A stretch of DNA of 64,000 bases from Clostridium culturomicium. GTDB taxonomy: Bacteria > Bacillota > Clostridia > Clostridiales > Clostridiaceae. Location: NCBI RefSeq assembly GCF_000821305.1, contig NZ_CCXK01000014.1, forward strand, positions 124,001-188,000, given 5' to 3'. Position 1 is the first letter of the stretch. The number at the start of each line of letters is the position of its first letter. Both the position numbers and the translations under genes were made by a program. Below the pieces are notes generated by a model. It saw nothing but the letters and a program-made list of their open reading frames with translations, was not told where the DNA came from and did no database searches. Below, piece after piece: positions 48,961-57,724 of this stretch.

Positions 48961-50256
48961 TTATTTCATAATGTCTTCCATAAACTGTTGTACATTTATG
49001 GATTTCTTAGAAAGTCTAGCTTCTTCTGCAGCCATTGCCATTGCATGACTCATTACAGATACTTTTCCTGTTGTATATCTATCTTCTGTAACACCTGTTT
49101 TCACAAGATTGAAGAAGTCTTCCATAATACCATTGTCGCCACCACCATGACCACTGTCTGGTTCTTTAACTTCAATAGTTTTTACCATTCTAGAATCAAA
49201 GTCATATACTTCAATTACGTTATTTTCAGTATTGGCTCTAACCTCACCTTTAGTTCCCATAAATCTTGTAATTCTTGAAACCTTATCAGTGAAAGCCGTC
49301 ATAGTAAATGCTACAGTAACTGCATTTTCAAAATTCAAACTTATAACTTGATTGTCAACTACATCATTATCACAATGATAAACACATCTTCCATAAGGGC
49401 CTTCTTTTAAAGCCTTTGTTATCCCCTCTAATGTGATATCTTCAGTGATTGCACTAGTTGGCCAATGTCTTGTGGAGGTAACATTTCCAGCATCATCTTT
49501 TCCTATTTTCTCCAAGCACTTAAAGTAAATCTTTCTTCCATCATATGGACAATCTTTTATATCGCAGTCTAAACATCTTTCTGCAGCTCCCTCTGGTGCA
49601 CATTCTGGTTTAAAATGCTTTAAGCTTCCAAAGGATGCTAAGCTTTCACATTTTGCGCCTGCATACCAAAACATTAAGTCTAAGTCATGGCAGCATTTTG
49701 CTAAAATCATTGGAGCGGATTCTTCTTTATTTCTCCAGTTTCCTCTTACGAAACTATGAGCCTGATGATAGTATCCAACATTCTCAATATGTTGAATTGT
49801 AACTAATTCACCAATTTCTCCACTGTCTAATATATTTTTTAATTCCTTAAAGAACTCAGTATATCTAAGTACATGGCATACTAACAGATGACATTTCTTT
49901 TCCTCTGCTTTATTAACCATCTCAATACATTCTCTTAAGTTTGGTGACATCGGTTTTTCTAACAGCACATCATATCCTAACTCTAAAGCATTCATTGTTG
50001 GTTCATAATGCATTTGGTCTTGAGTTGTAACAATTACTACATCTCCAATCTTACCTGCTGCTAATGCTTCATCCCATGATAAAAAAGCTTTATCCTCGCT
50101 TAAATTAAACATATTAACTATGTTTTCTCTTCTTTCTTTTATAGGTTCAGCTACCGCAACAACATCAATTTCATCATTATTTCTCTTTATGTAATTTGCG
50201 TAGATTGTCCCTCTATCTCCAGCACCTAGAATAATAACTTTAATTTTTTCTGTCAC
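48961..50256 (-). CDS. Gfo/Idh/MocA-family NAD(P)-dependent oxidoreductase
   Basis: 431 residues. Rossmann start VIILGAGDRGTIYANYIKR; EKPMSPNLRECIEMV is the conserved EKP motif with the catalytic Lys; ILAKCCHDLDLMFWYAG gives the HDxD-type active-site part. An insertion with Cys clusters (CLDCDIKDCPYDGRKIYFKC, about residues 218-240) is unusual for the family and may bind a metal. It probably oxidises or epimerises a sugar or inositol. Start GTG after GGAGGG. Monocistronic, with its own terminator. Confidence 0.87.
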   Translation of the reverse strand: MTEKIKVIILGAGDRGTIYANYIKRNNDEIDVVAVAEPIKERRENIVNMFNLSEDKAFLSWDEALAAGKIGDVVIVTTQDQMHYEPTMNALELGYDVLLEKPMSPNLRECIEMVNKAEEKKCHLLVCHVLRYTEFFKELKNILDSGEIGELVTIQHIENVGYYHQAHSFVRGNWRNKEESAPMILAKCCHDLDLMFWYAGAKCESLASFGSLKHFKPECAPEGAAERCLDCDIKDCPYDGRKIYFKCLEKIGKDDAGNVTSTRHWPTSAITEDITLEGITKALKEGPYGRCVYHCDNDVVDNQVISLNFENAVTVAFTMTAFTDKVSRITRFMGTKGEVRANTENNVIEVYDFDSRMVKTIEVKEPDSGHGGGDNGIMEDFFNLVKTGVTEDRYTTGKVSVMSHAMAMAAEEARLSKKSINVQQFMEDIMK

Positions 50257-50449
50257 TTTAATCCCTCCACTTATACCTTATACATAAATTTGCTAATTAT
50301 AATCTTATAGCAATTTTTGTATCTTGTCCACAAATATACCATATTTTTAACATTTATACACAATTCCCCCTACTTACTTCTTTATTCTGTGAATTATTTT
50401 TTTAAAATAGACATAACCTAAATTAGTTACTAAAAAGGAGGTGTACTAA

Positions 50450-50605
50450 ATGACAAAGGATTACTGCAAACAAAAAAACAAGAAAACAACCAACACAAAG
50501 GATGATCCATCTGCCCCAGGCTATGCACAACAAATAAAAAGTAAAGCAAATGAACATACCCCATACGGTGAAGCAGAGCCATCAACTCATACAACCTTTA
50601 AGTAA
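50450..50605 (+). CDS. 51-residue hydrophilic protein
   Basis: AAAAAGGAGGTGTACTAA and an ATG at 50450-50452 open a 51-codon frame rich in Lys, Thr, Pro and Gln (MTKDYCKQKNKKTTNTKDDP, then SAPGYAQQIKSKANEH and a PYGEAEPSTHTTFK tail). One Cys; no membrane segment. Small basic proteins of this kind in clostridia include spore components and unnamed conserved families, but I cannot assign it. The excellent ribosome binding site supports translation. Confidence 0.65.
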   Translation: MTKDYCKQKNKKTTNTKDDPSAPGYAQQIKSKANEHTPYGEAEPSTHTTFK

Positions 50606-50613
50606 GTAGCCAA

Positions 50614-50720
50614 AAGTTACACTTCAGAAGTGATGCTCCAGAAGTGATGCTCCAAATCTTTGATTTGGCAATACGAACTTACTTTTTGAGAACTCCTTTG
50701 AATGAACATTAGAAGGAGTC
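50614..50720 (-). repeat. dispersed two-stem repeat, copy 9 (with internal tandem duplication)
   Basis: Contains two direct copies of CCAGAAGTGATGCT-like sequence, then CCAAATCTTTGATTTGG, CGAACTTACTTTTTGAG and GAAGGAGTC. It lies eight bases behind the 51-codon ORF. Confidence 0.82.
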
Positions 50721-50734
50721 ACATATAAATAATA

Positions 50735-50771
50735 AAAAAGTATCCATAGTTTAAGACTATGGATACTTTTT
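50735..50771. terminator. bidirectional terminator
   Basis: AAAAAGTATCCATAG / CTATGGATACTTTTT, a 15-bp perfect stem with 7-base loop, ending the small-protein transcript and the convergent MATE gene. Confidence 0.92.
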
Positions 50772-50818
50772 TATTATTTATAATCTTGTTTTTAATATTA
50801 GCTACAGACCTCTTCACC

Positions 50819-52189
50819 CTATTCTAAAACCTTTTCATCAGCACCACTTAATGTCTTCTTATAGAATATTGAAAATACTATTATGGTTGTTGTAGCCGCG
50901 AATATATCTGCAATCGGTTCTGCTAAAAGTACACCCTTAAGTTTATCATCAATAAAGTTAGGAATGATGAATATTAATGGTACTAAAAGAATTACCTTTC
51001 TCAATAAAGCTAGAATTAAAGATATTTTTGCTTGTCCTAAGATAAGAAAAGTCTGTTGACATGCCATTTGTCCTCCAAAGATAAAAATTCCAGCAAAGTA
51101 AATTCTAATACTCCAGCAAGTAATCTTCATAAGTGCTGGGTCATTATTGAATATTCTTACAAACATCTCTGGCTTTATAAGTAAAGCACCACATATTACT
51201 GTTGTAAATGATAATGAAGTTATAAGTACTAACCTAAATGCCTTTTTAACTCTCTCTAGACTTTTAGCTCCAAAGTTATAGCTTACTATAGGCTGGCCAC
51301 CTTGACATAATCCTATAATTGGCAATGTTATAATCTGCATTATACTACTCATGATAGTCATTGCACTGACAGCTAAGTCTCCACCGAACTTCATAAGTTG
51401 AGTATTTAAAGATATTAAAACTAAGCTTTCTGTAGCCTGCATTATAAATGGTGATACTCCTAAAGCCATTATCTTGCCTACTAATTTAAAATCTGGCACT
51501 AAGTATTTTTTTCTTATTTTTAATGTACTTTTCTTACCAAATAAGAAGAATAATACCCATATTGCTGATACTCCTTGAGATATAACTGTTGCAAGAGCTG
51601 CACCTTTAATGCCCAAACTAAATCCAAAGATTAAAATTGGATCTAAAACTATATTTGTAATAGCTCCAATTAATACTGTATACATACCTGTTCTAGCAAA
51701 ACCTTGTGTGTTAATGAATGGATTCATCCCAACTGCTATAAGCACGAATATTGTACCTGCAAGGTATATTGTTATGTAGTCATCGGCATATGCTATGATA
51801 TTATCACTGGCCCCAAAGGCTTTCAATATTGGTATTTTAAACATTAAAAAACCTACAATTAAAATAACCGCTAAAATAATCAATACTGAAAAACTGTTGC
51901 TCATAAGATTTTCAGCTCCATCGTTATCTTTTTCTCCCATTTTAATTGCGACAAGTGGTGCTCCACCATAACCAATAAGTGCACTAAAGGCAGATACAAG
52001 TATTATGATTGGAAATGCTACCCCAACTCCAGCCATAGCTAAATCACCATTTGGCATTCTTCCAATAAACATTCTGTCAATGATATTGTATAGTACATTG
52101 ACTAATTGAGCTATGCTTGCTGGAACCGCTAGCTTCACTAATAATTTCCCAACATTATCCTTTCCCAAATCAAAATTTTTAGCAGACAT
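50819..52189 (-). CDS. MATE-family efflux transporter (NorM/MepA-like)
   Basis: 456 residues from the ATG at 52187-52189, which has AAGGAGGTTTAAT; an upstream extension of the frame is not preceded by a site. Twelve helices, with VKLAVPASIAQLVNVLYNIIDRMFIG, GYGGAPLVAIKMGEKD and CQGGQPIVSYNFGAKS typical of MepA-like pumps. Exports cationic compounds using ion gradients. A hairpin terminator of the next upstream region separates it from natAB. Confidence 0.9.
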   Translation of the reverse strand: MSAKNFDLGKDNVGKLLVKLAVPASIAQLVNVLYNIIDRMFIGRMPNGDLAMAGVGVAFPIIILVSAFSALIGYGGAPLVAIKMGEKDNDGAENLMSNSFSVLIILAVILIVGFLMFKIPILKAFGASDNIIAYADDYITIYLAGTIFVLIAVGMNPFINTQGFARTGMYTVLIGAITNIVLDPILIFGFSLGIKGAALATVISQGVSAIWVLFFLFGKKSTLKIRKKYLVPDFKLVGKIMALGVSPFIMQATESLVLISLNTQLMKFGGDLAVSAMTIMSSIMQIITLPIIGLCQGGQPIVSYNFGAKSLERVKKAFRLVLITSLSFTTVICGALLIKPEMFVRIFNNDPALMKITCWSIRIYFAGIFIFGGQMACQQTFLILGQAKISLILALLRKVILLVPLIFIIPNFIDDKLKGVLLAEPIADIFAATTTIIVFSIFYKKTLSGADEKVLE

Positions 52190-52295
52190 ATTAAACCTCC
52201 TTAATAACTTAAAATTCCTTAGTTTTTTCATATTATGTGTAAAAGTTAATAAAAAACTCCTTTTGTATAACCTATCGACCTTATCACAAAAAACA

Positions 52296-52336
52296 AATAA
52301 GGACATATAACTTCATGCGAAGTATATATCCTTATT
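52296..52336 (-). terminator. terminator of the natAB-like operon
   Basis: Minus strand AATAAGGATATATACTTC / GAAGTTATATGTCCTTATT with a GCAT loop and one mismatch region, followed by TGTTTTTTG; 15 bases past the stop at 52351. Confidence 0.82.
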
Positions 52337-52350
52337 AGCAAATATTAATT

Positions 52351-53679
52351 TTATTTTTCTCTACTGTAAATAGCAAATAAATCTTTTATTTTTACTCTAT
52401 TTCCTGTTTGTAAAATTACTACTGAGTACACTCTAGACGTAAATAATACAAGAAGAACTATTGTTACTATCAATATTAAAAGTGATAATAACATTGAACC
52501 TGTGCTTATTGTACCTGATAAAATTACTGAAGGAATAAAGAATGCACATGAAAATGGTACATAAGTTGCAATTGTTCCAACAATGGAATCTGGTGTCATT
52601 GTTCCCATATATGCTAAATAGAATCCAATAATTGAAATAAATGATACTGGCATTATAGCAGTATTTAAATCCTCAAGCTTACTTACAGTTGCTCCAACTA
52701 AGGCATTTAGAACTGCATATACAACATATCCTAGGATAAAAAATAATATTATTAAAATCCATTGAATAGGAGGTACTTTACTAAAGATTGCACCTAAATT
52801 AAAGATGTTTGCATTAGGATCTATAACACTCTTTACAATTGCTCCACTTCCTACAAAGGAAATTAGTGCTACAACTAGAATAGAAATAAATTGTGTTATT
52901 GCTAAGAAGCCCATTCCAACACATTTACCTACAACTAATTCTAAAGGTTTAGTTGAGGTTAATAAAAGCTCCATAACTCTTGAAGTTTTTTCTGCAACGA
53001 TAGAGTTTGCAACCCAATATCCATAGAAATAAATTAAATAGAATAGGAGCATACACATTACCATTGGAAGAATCATTTTGATTACCATGTCTTCAATGCC
53101 CTTGCCATCATCTCCTGCTATCATAGAATGAGAAGTTATTGGTAATGATAATTTTGCAACCTGGTCTTGAGTCAACCCTTCTGCTAACAATCTTCCATTT
53201 TCAAGACTTGATGCTACAACTTGTGAAAGAATTAAACCATCATTCTCTTTAACAACATCCTTATTGGTTGGAGTCACAACCTCCACATTATATCCACCTT
53301 GTTCTTGAGAAATATATACCAAAGCAATAGCTTCTTCTGTTGTATCAAGCTTTTTAATTAATTCTTCACGTGACTCTGAAGCCTTTTCATATTTTATCCC
53401 TGGTAATACCATAGTAACCGTTGGTGTTACATCCAAACCTAAATCAGATTCATCAATATAGTATGCCTTTTTAATGCTAAGTTCCATTTGACTTTGATTT
53501 TCTTGTCCAGCCTTCTCCTCTGATTTGTCCTTATTCATAAATGCAGGTACAAAATTTATAAGAGAAGTTAATATTAAAACAGCAATTAATATTATGGCAG
53601 TTGATATTTTAAAGGATTTTCCCTTTACTTGTTGAGCTACAGTAAACTTAGTCACCTTCCAAAAATTCTTCACATCCAT
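52351..53679 (-). CDS. natB: ABC-2 permease, NatB-like
   Basis: About 442 residues: one N-terminal helix, a 150-residue extracellular domain (about 60-205, with YIDESDLG and YISQEQGGYNVEVV), then five or six helices, the NatB layout. YWVANSIVAEKTSRVMELLLTSTKPLELVVGKCVGMG is the family's cytoplasmic coupling region. With NatA it should export Na+ or another cation. I use the ATG at 53677-53679, which overlaps the NatA stop; the in-frame GTG three codons upstream is weaker. Confidence 0.85.
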   Translation of the reverse strand: MDVKNFWKVTKFTVAQQVKGKSFKISTAIILIAVLILTSLINFVPAFMNKDKSEEKAGQENQSQMELSIKKAYYIDESDLGLDVTPTVTMVLPGIKYEKASESREELIKKLDTTEEAIALVYISQEQGGYNVEVVTPTNKDVVKENDGLILSQVVASSLENGRLLAEGLTQDQVAKLSLPITSHSMIAGDDGKGIEDMVIKMILPMVMCMLLFYLIYFYGYWVANSIVAEKTSRVMELLLTSTKPLELVVGKCVGMGFLAITQFISILVVALISFVGSGAIVKSVIDPNANIFNLGAIFSKVPPIQWILIILFFILGYVVYAVLNALVGATVSKLEDLNTAIMPVSFISIIGFYLAYMGTMTPDSIVGTIATYVPFSCAFFIPSVILSGTISTGSMLLSLLILIVTIVLLVLFTSRVYSVVILQTGNRVKIKDLFAIYSREK

Positions 53680-53680
53680 G

Positions 53681-54571
53681 CTATTCACCTACCCTTTCTA
53701 TAAATATCTCATGAAGGGTTGGCTCCCTTAATTCAAATCTAATAACTTGAATTCCTTTTTCTAAAATAGCTTTTAAAAGATTTGTTGCTTCACCTTCACT
53801 TGAAACTAAAAGTTCTTTGTAATCTAAACTATCATGGATTACTTTCATATTTGAAGCCTTAAGCAAGTCCTCAATATCCCCTTCACACTTTAATACTAAG
53901 TGATTCCTTCCGTAAGACTTTTTAATTTCATTTAAATTACCACTTAAAACTGTATTACCTTTATTTAAAATTACAAGATTCTCACAGAACTCTTCAATTG
54001 TTGACATCTGATGACTGGACATTATGATGTACTTTCCTCTTGCAATTTCCTCTTTAATTACCTCTTTAAATAAGTCAGTATTAACAGGATCTAGTCCACT
54101 TAAAGGCTCATCTAATATAAGAATATCTGGATTTGATATAAGGGCAGCAATAAATTGAATCTTTTGCTGATTTCCCTTCGATAACTGCTCTGCCCTTTTA
54201 TTTTTATATTCTGAAGCCTCAAGCCTCTCCAACCAATAATCAATGCTTTTTACAGCATCCTTACGATTCATGCCTTTAAGTTCACCAAAATATATTAATT
54301 GGTCTATAACTGTAAACTTTGAATATATTCCTCTTTCTTCTGCTAAATATCCAATTGGTACATTCTTTGTATTAAAGGGTTTACCATTCCAAGTAACGGT
54401 ACCTCCATCCTTCTTTAACATATCAAGCATCATTCTTATCGTTGTTGTTTTACCAGCTCCATTAGTTCCTAAAAGTCCAAAAACACCTGGTTTATCTATT
54501 GAGAAGCTTAAATTATTTACTACTCTTTTATCACCATAGTTTTTCACTAAGCCTTCAACCTTTAATGCCAT
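53681..54571 (-). CDS. natA: ABC ATP-binding protein, NatA-like
   Basis: 296 residues with Walker A GTNGAGKTTTIRMM, signature LSKGNQQKIQ and Walker B ILILDEPLSGLDP, H-loop MSSHQM, plus the C-terminal DUF4162 region (LHEIFIERV) characteristic of NatA/YhaQ-type exporters. It energises the permease at 52351. AGGGAGGGATTATT precedes the ATG. The gene pair is closed by the terminator at 52296-52336. Confidence 0.88.
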   Translation of the reverse strand: MALKVEGLVKNYGDKRVVNNLSFSIDKPGVFGLLGTNGAGKTTTIRMMLDMLKKDGGTVTWNGKPFNTKNVPIGYLAEERGIYSKFTVIDQLIYFGELKGMNRKDAVKSIDYWLERLEASEYKNKRAEQLSKGNQQKIQFIAALISNPDILILDEPLSGLDPVNTDLFKEVIKEEIARGKYIIMSSHQMSTIEEFCENLVILNKGNTVLSGNLNEIKKSYGRNHLVLKCEGDIEDLLKASNMKVIHDSLDYKELLVSSEGEATNLLKAILEKGIQVIRFELREPTLHEIFIERVGE

Positions 54572-54688
54572 AATAATCCCTCCCTTTCTTTAATTCCATC
54601 CCATTATTTTACATTATATTTTTCACTTATTCAACGATTCATAATCATCTGGAAATTTTAATTATAAATTTAGCAACATAATTAAAAT

Positions 54689-55141
54689 TTATATTGTTCT
54701 TGAATAATAAGCGTATAAACCCGCTCTCACTAATATTTCAACTAATGCAGCTCCCATTAAAGCAATAAATCCAACCATATTAAAATAGCCAACAACAATT
54801 GCTCCCGCCAATAAAATTACAATAACAATCCTATAACTCTCTATTCCTGCTCTCTTAGAAATTTCCATATTTCTTTCATCATTCTCTTTTATATATAGAG
54901 TTCTAAGTGCCTTTTCATCTTTAAGCGTTGCAATGTAATATGCAACACGATATACAAGAAATATTTCAATTCCTATAAACATTCCAACTTGAACACCACT
55001 GAAGAAATCTACATAATGTGGGTTTTTAACAATTGGTGTAAACCAATGAAGCATATTACCTGCGAATAACAAACTAAATAGTAATATAACTCCAGTAAAA
55101 AAATTCAATCTTTTTTGAATTGTCTTTTTAAAATTTTCCAT
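54689..55141 (-). CDS. four-helix membrane protein paired with XRE regulator
   Basis: 150 residues with about four hydrophobic segments (15-32, 45-66, 98-116, 122-142) and a cytoplasmic loop containing LRTLYIKENDERNMEISKRAG. The E-N-D-E-R-N loop is recurrent in Firmicute proteins found next to small XRE regulators. The function is not known. GGTGGAGGAATTTTAATT gives the start, and the regulator ends three bases upstream. Confidence 0.75.
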   Translation of the reverse strand: MENFKKTIQKRLNFFTGVILLFSLLFAGNMLHWFTPIVKNPHYVDFFSGVQVGMFIGIEIFLVYRVAYYIATLKDEKALRTLYIKENDERNMEISKRAGIESYRIVIVILLAGAIVVGYFNMVGFIALMGAALVEILVRAGLYAYYSRTI

Positions 55142-55143
55142 AA

Positions 55144-55350
55144 TTAAAATTCCTCCACCTCTGAAAAATCAAATACTTCCTCAATGCTAAGTCCAAAATA
55201 TTTTGATATTTTATATGCTAAAACTAAAGATGCTGTATACTTACCACACTCAATTGAAGTGATTGTTTGTCTTGTGGTTCCAACTGCCAGAGCTAATTCT
55301 TCCTGCGATATTCTTCTGCTTTTTCTAAGCTCTTTAATTTTTGTATTCAC
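55144..55350 (-). CDS. small XRE-family (Cro/CI-type) regulator
   Basis: 68 residues consisting only of the helix-turn-helix domain: IKELRKSRRISQEELALAVGTTRQTITSIECGKYTASLVLAYKISKYFGLSIEEVF. This is the YozG/YgzD type that pairs with a membrane protein. Start GTG after AAGGAGATGAGTAA. Its promoter is flanked by three direct ACTTTGCAA sites at 23-bp steps, so autoregulation is likely. Confidence 0.9.
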   Translation of the reverse strand: MNTKIKELRKSRRISQEELALAVGTTRQTITSIECGKYTASLVLAYKISKYFGLSIEEVFDFSEVEEF

Positions 55351-55375
55351 TTACTCATCTCCTTTTGCAAAATTC

Positions 55376-55430
55376 ACTTTACAATTTAAGTATAGTAAAC
55401 TTTGCATTTTATGTCAAGCATACTTTGCAA
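55376..55430 (-). promoter_or_regulatory. promoter with three 23-bp-spaced operator repeats
   Basis: Promoter on the minus strand: TTGACA (55417-55412), 17 bases, TATACT (55394-55389). Direct repeats ACTTTACAA (55376), ACTTTGCAT (55399) and ACTTTGCAA (55422) lie exactly 23 bases apart and bracket both hexamers, as expected for sites bound by the XRE protein encoded just downstream. Confidence 0.75.
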
Positions 55431-55438
55431 AATATTTC

Positions 55439-55561
55439 AAGTGACACTCCAGAAGTGATGCTCCAAATCTATGATTTGGTTAGCAGAACTTCCACAGAGT
55501 GCATCTTTGATTTGGTCAGTGGAACTTACTCATTCGAATGTATATGAGAAGGAGTTTCCTT
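55439..55561 (-). repeat. dispersed two-stem repeat, copy 10 (long form)
   Basis: AAGTGACACTCC, CCAGAAGTGATGCT, then CCAAATCTATGATTTGG, TTAGCAGAACTTCCACAG, GATTTGGTCAGTGGAACTTACTC and AAGGAGTTTCC. Longest copy with copy 1. Confidence 0.88.
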
Positions 55562-55593
55562 TTATAAACCCTCAGGGTATAAAATATGGAATT

Positions 55594-56283
55594 TTACTGA
55601 TAAACCTTTTCTATATCTCTCCATGCTATAAGAAACATTATCAAGCTTGCGATTAAAATAAATAAACCACACCCAGTCATCCACCATGGATCATGAGCTG
55701 TATCAACCTTCAATACTCGTATACTTATGCTACATATAATTATTAGTATAAAATCAAATAGCACTATTGCCTCTGTTACCTTATACCCTTTTATTCCTTT
55801 TGTTAATGTAAAAATACATCCTGAAATTATTTGAAACTGTATAATTGCTCCAAAACTTAATATAACTATTGGTGTAAATGTAATAATAAAGAATACTTCC
55901 TTTAAAGATTCTGCACTACCACTAAGGGCTATATTCCCAAGAGCTCCAACGATTATAACTATTGGAGAAATTATTAGCCAAGGCTTAAGTCCCTTAAAAA
56001 ATACCTCTTTCCTACTCATTGGAAGATTTGCTGTACTTAAATACAATTTATCACTACCCATCTGTGGGCATACAGCCTTAAATGCAAACATAGGATAAAA
56101 GGATATTCCAAATGCCAATATGGAATAAATCTTGTTATATACCACCACTCCATTTTCAACAGGCATTTTATTTAAAACCTTAACAAACACAAGAATTAAA
56201 GCAGCAACAGAGCTTAAAATTGTAAGTCCTACTACTCCAACAATCTTTGCATCAAATAACCAATCCTTCTTTAAAAATTTCAT
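55594..56283 (-). CDS. ABC-2-type permease of the Ytr-like operon (second copy)
   Basis: 229 residues with about six helices. MKFLKKDWLFDAKIVG, DKLYLSTANLPMSRKEVFFKGLKPWLIISPIVI and FLIAWRDIEKVYQ at the end match the permease at 56340 block by block (MKLIKKDWLYDFKSAG, LYLNTTNLPLSKKRLFLKGLKPWFIFCPIVI, FLVAWKDVERIHQ), so the two are tandem paralogues. Together with the ATPase at 57013 they would form a YtrBCD-type transporter. The substrate is unknown. Confidence 0.8.
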   Translation of the reverse strand: MKFLKKDWLFDAKIVGVVGLTILSSVAALILVFVKVLNKMPVENGVVVYNKIYSILAFGISFYPMFAFKAVCPQMGSDKLYLSTANLPMSRKEVFFKGLKPWLIISPIVIIVGALGNIALSGSAESLKEVFFIITFTPIVILSFGAIIQFQIISGCIFTLTKGIKGYKVTEAIVLFDFILIIICSISIRVLKVDTAHDPWWMTGCGLFILIASLIMFLIAWRDIEKVYQ

Positions 56284-56339
56284 TATAAATTTCCTTTCTA
56301 AACTCTCTATTTCTTGTTACATCAATGCTTTATACTCTT

Positions 56340-57026
56340 TTATTGGTGTATCCTCTCAACATCCTTCCAAGCCACAAGAAATACACCTAATGAGCCTAAA
56401 AGTAATGTTAAAACTACACCTGCTGCAAACCACATACTGTTATCTGTATCAATAGGAAGTGCTAGTCCAGCTAAAACACATACTCCAATTAAAATTGCAT
56501 TAAATATTACCATTAAGCTAATAACCTTGTACCACTTAATTTGTTTAGCTGAGCAAAAAATCATTCCTGCTATAACCTGCATATTCATTAAAATCATAAA
56601 CACACAGACAAGTGCTGGTCTTACTAAAGAAAATAAAACTAATATTCCCAAGCTTTCAGTTGGTTCACTTAATAATGCCATGACCACGGCTGAAGCTAAA
56701 ATTACAATAGGACAGAATATAAACCAAGGCTTAAGCCCCTTTAAAAATAAACGTTTTTTACTAAGAGGCAAATTTGTAGTATTTAAATAAACCTTACCAT
56801 TTTTTATTTGAGGTGAAATTGCTGAAAATACCCAAATAGGGTACATGCTTATAATCCCACTAACCATGGTATACAACTGTTCATACCCCTCTTTAAAACC
56901 CCATCTAGCCCCTGGAACCATCCATGATACCAGTAAAAACATTATTGATATCCCTGCTAAAGTTACACCTATAACATAACCCGCAGATTTAAAATCATAC
57001 AGCCAGTCTTTCTTAATTAGCTTCAT
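56340..57026 (-). CDS. ABC-2-type permease of the Ytr-like operon (first copy)
   Basis: 228 residues, six predicted helices, tandem paralogue of the gene at 55594. It overlaps the ATPase gene by 14 bases and starts at an ATG after AGAGGTGTATAGGA, so it is translationally coupled to it. Bacillus ytr operons are induced by cell-wall antibiotics; a similar role is an inference from operon structure. Confidence 0.8.
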   Translation of the reverse strand: MKLIKKDWLYDFKSAGYVIGVTLAGISIMFLLVSWMVPGARWGFKEGYEQLYTMVSGIISMYPIWVFSAISPQIKNGKVYLNTTNLPLSKKRLFLKGLKPWFIFCPIVILASAVVMALLSEPTESLGILVLFSLVRPALVCVFMILMNMQVIAGMIFCSAKQIKWYKVISLMVIFNAILIGVCVLAGLALPIDTDNSMWFAAGVVLTLLLGSLGVFLVAWKDVERIHQ

Positions 57027-57708
57027 TCCTATACACCTCTTTATAAAGCTTTACTACAGATTTCCCATTAGTTCTTAAATCTTCAACTAATTCATTGTGT
57101 ACTACTTTCCCACTCTTTAAAAGGATAACTCTATCCAACATCTTCTCTATATCTGCTACTAAATGACTTGAAATTATCATGGTGCTTTCAGGACTGAAAT
57201 TTTCTAGTATCATTCCTATTATCTCTTCTCTTGCAATTAAATCTATGGTAGCTAAAGGCTCATCCATTATATATAAAATCCCGTCAATAGCAAGAGCTAA
57301 TGCTAGATGAAGCTTTTCATTCTGACCCTTAGAAAGTTTTTTCACTTTATCATCCTGTTTTAATCCAAAGTCCTTTAACATGGATAGACACTTTTCCTTG
57401 TTAAACTTTTCAAAATATCTTGCATAATAAGCAACACAATCCTTAACATACCATCCTCCTGGCATTAAAGCAGTATCACTCATATACCCTATTCGCCCCT
57501 TATCTTTGTAATTAAACTCTTTATCCTCAAGTAAATATTCACCTGAATCAAAAACGATTTGTCCTCCAAGGATTTTAAGAAGTGTACTTTTCCCTTCTGC
57601 ATTTGGAGCTAAAAGTCCAATTATCTCACCTTTATTTATAGTTAGATTTACATTATCTAAAATAACTTTCTCTCCATATCTTTTATTTAAGTTTACTAAT
57701 TTAATCAT
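57013..57708 (-). CDS. ABC ATP-binding protein, YtrB-like
   Basis: 231 residues. Walker A is APNAEGKSTLLKIL, with Ala-Glu in place of the usual Gly-Ala (GxxGxGKST), an uncommon P-loop that keeps the GKS lysine. Signature LSKGQNEKLHLALAL and Walker B LYIMDEPLATID are intact, as are Q-loop and H-loop (ISSHLV). It energises the two permeases downstream. RBS GGTGA is modest; the gene follows the GntR regulator by 17 bases. Confidence 0.86.
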   Translation of the reverse strand: MIKLVNLNKRYGEKVILDNVNLTINKGEIIGLLAPNAEGKSTLLKILGGQIVFDSGEYLLEDKEFNYKDKGRIGYMSDTALMPGGWYVKDCVAYYARYFEKFNKEKCLSMLKDFGLKQDDKVKKLSKGQNEKLHLALALAIDGILYIMDEPLATIDLIAREEIIGMILENFSPESTMIISSHLVADIEKMLDRVILLKSGKVVHNELVEDLRTNGKSVVKLYKEVYRNEAN

Positions 57709-57724
57709 TCACCATAACTCCCAT

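Noticed and set aside
7121..55561. CRISPR repeats
   Set aside because: The repeats are far apart, in both orientations, of variable length and not separated by regular spacers; no cas gene is present.
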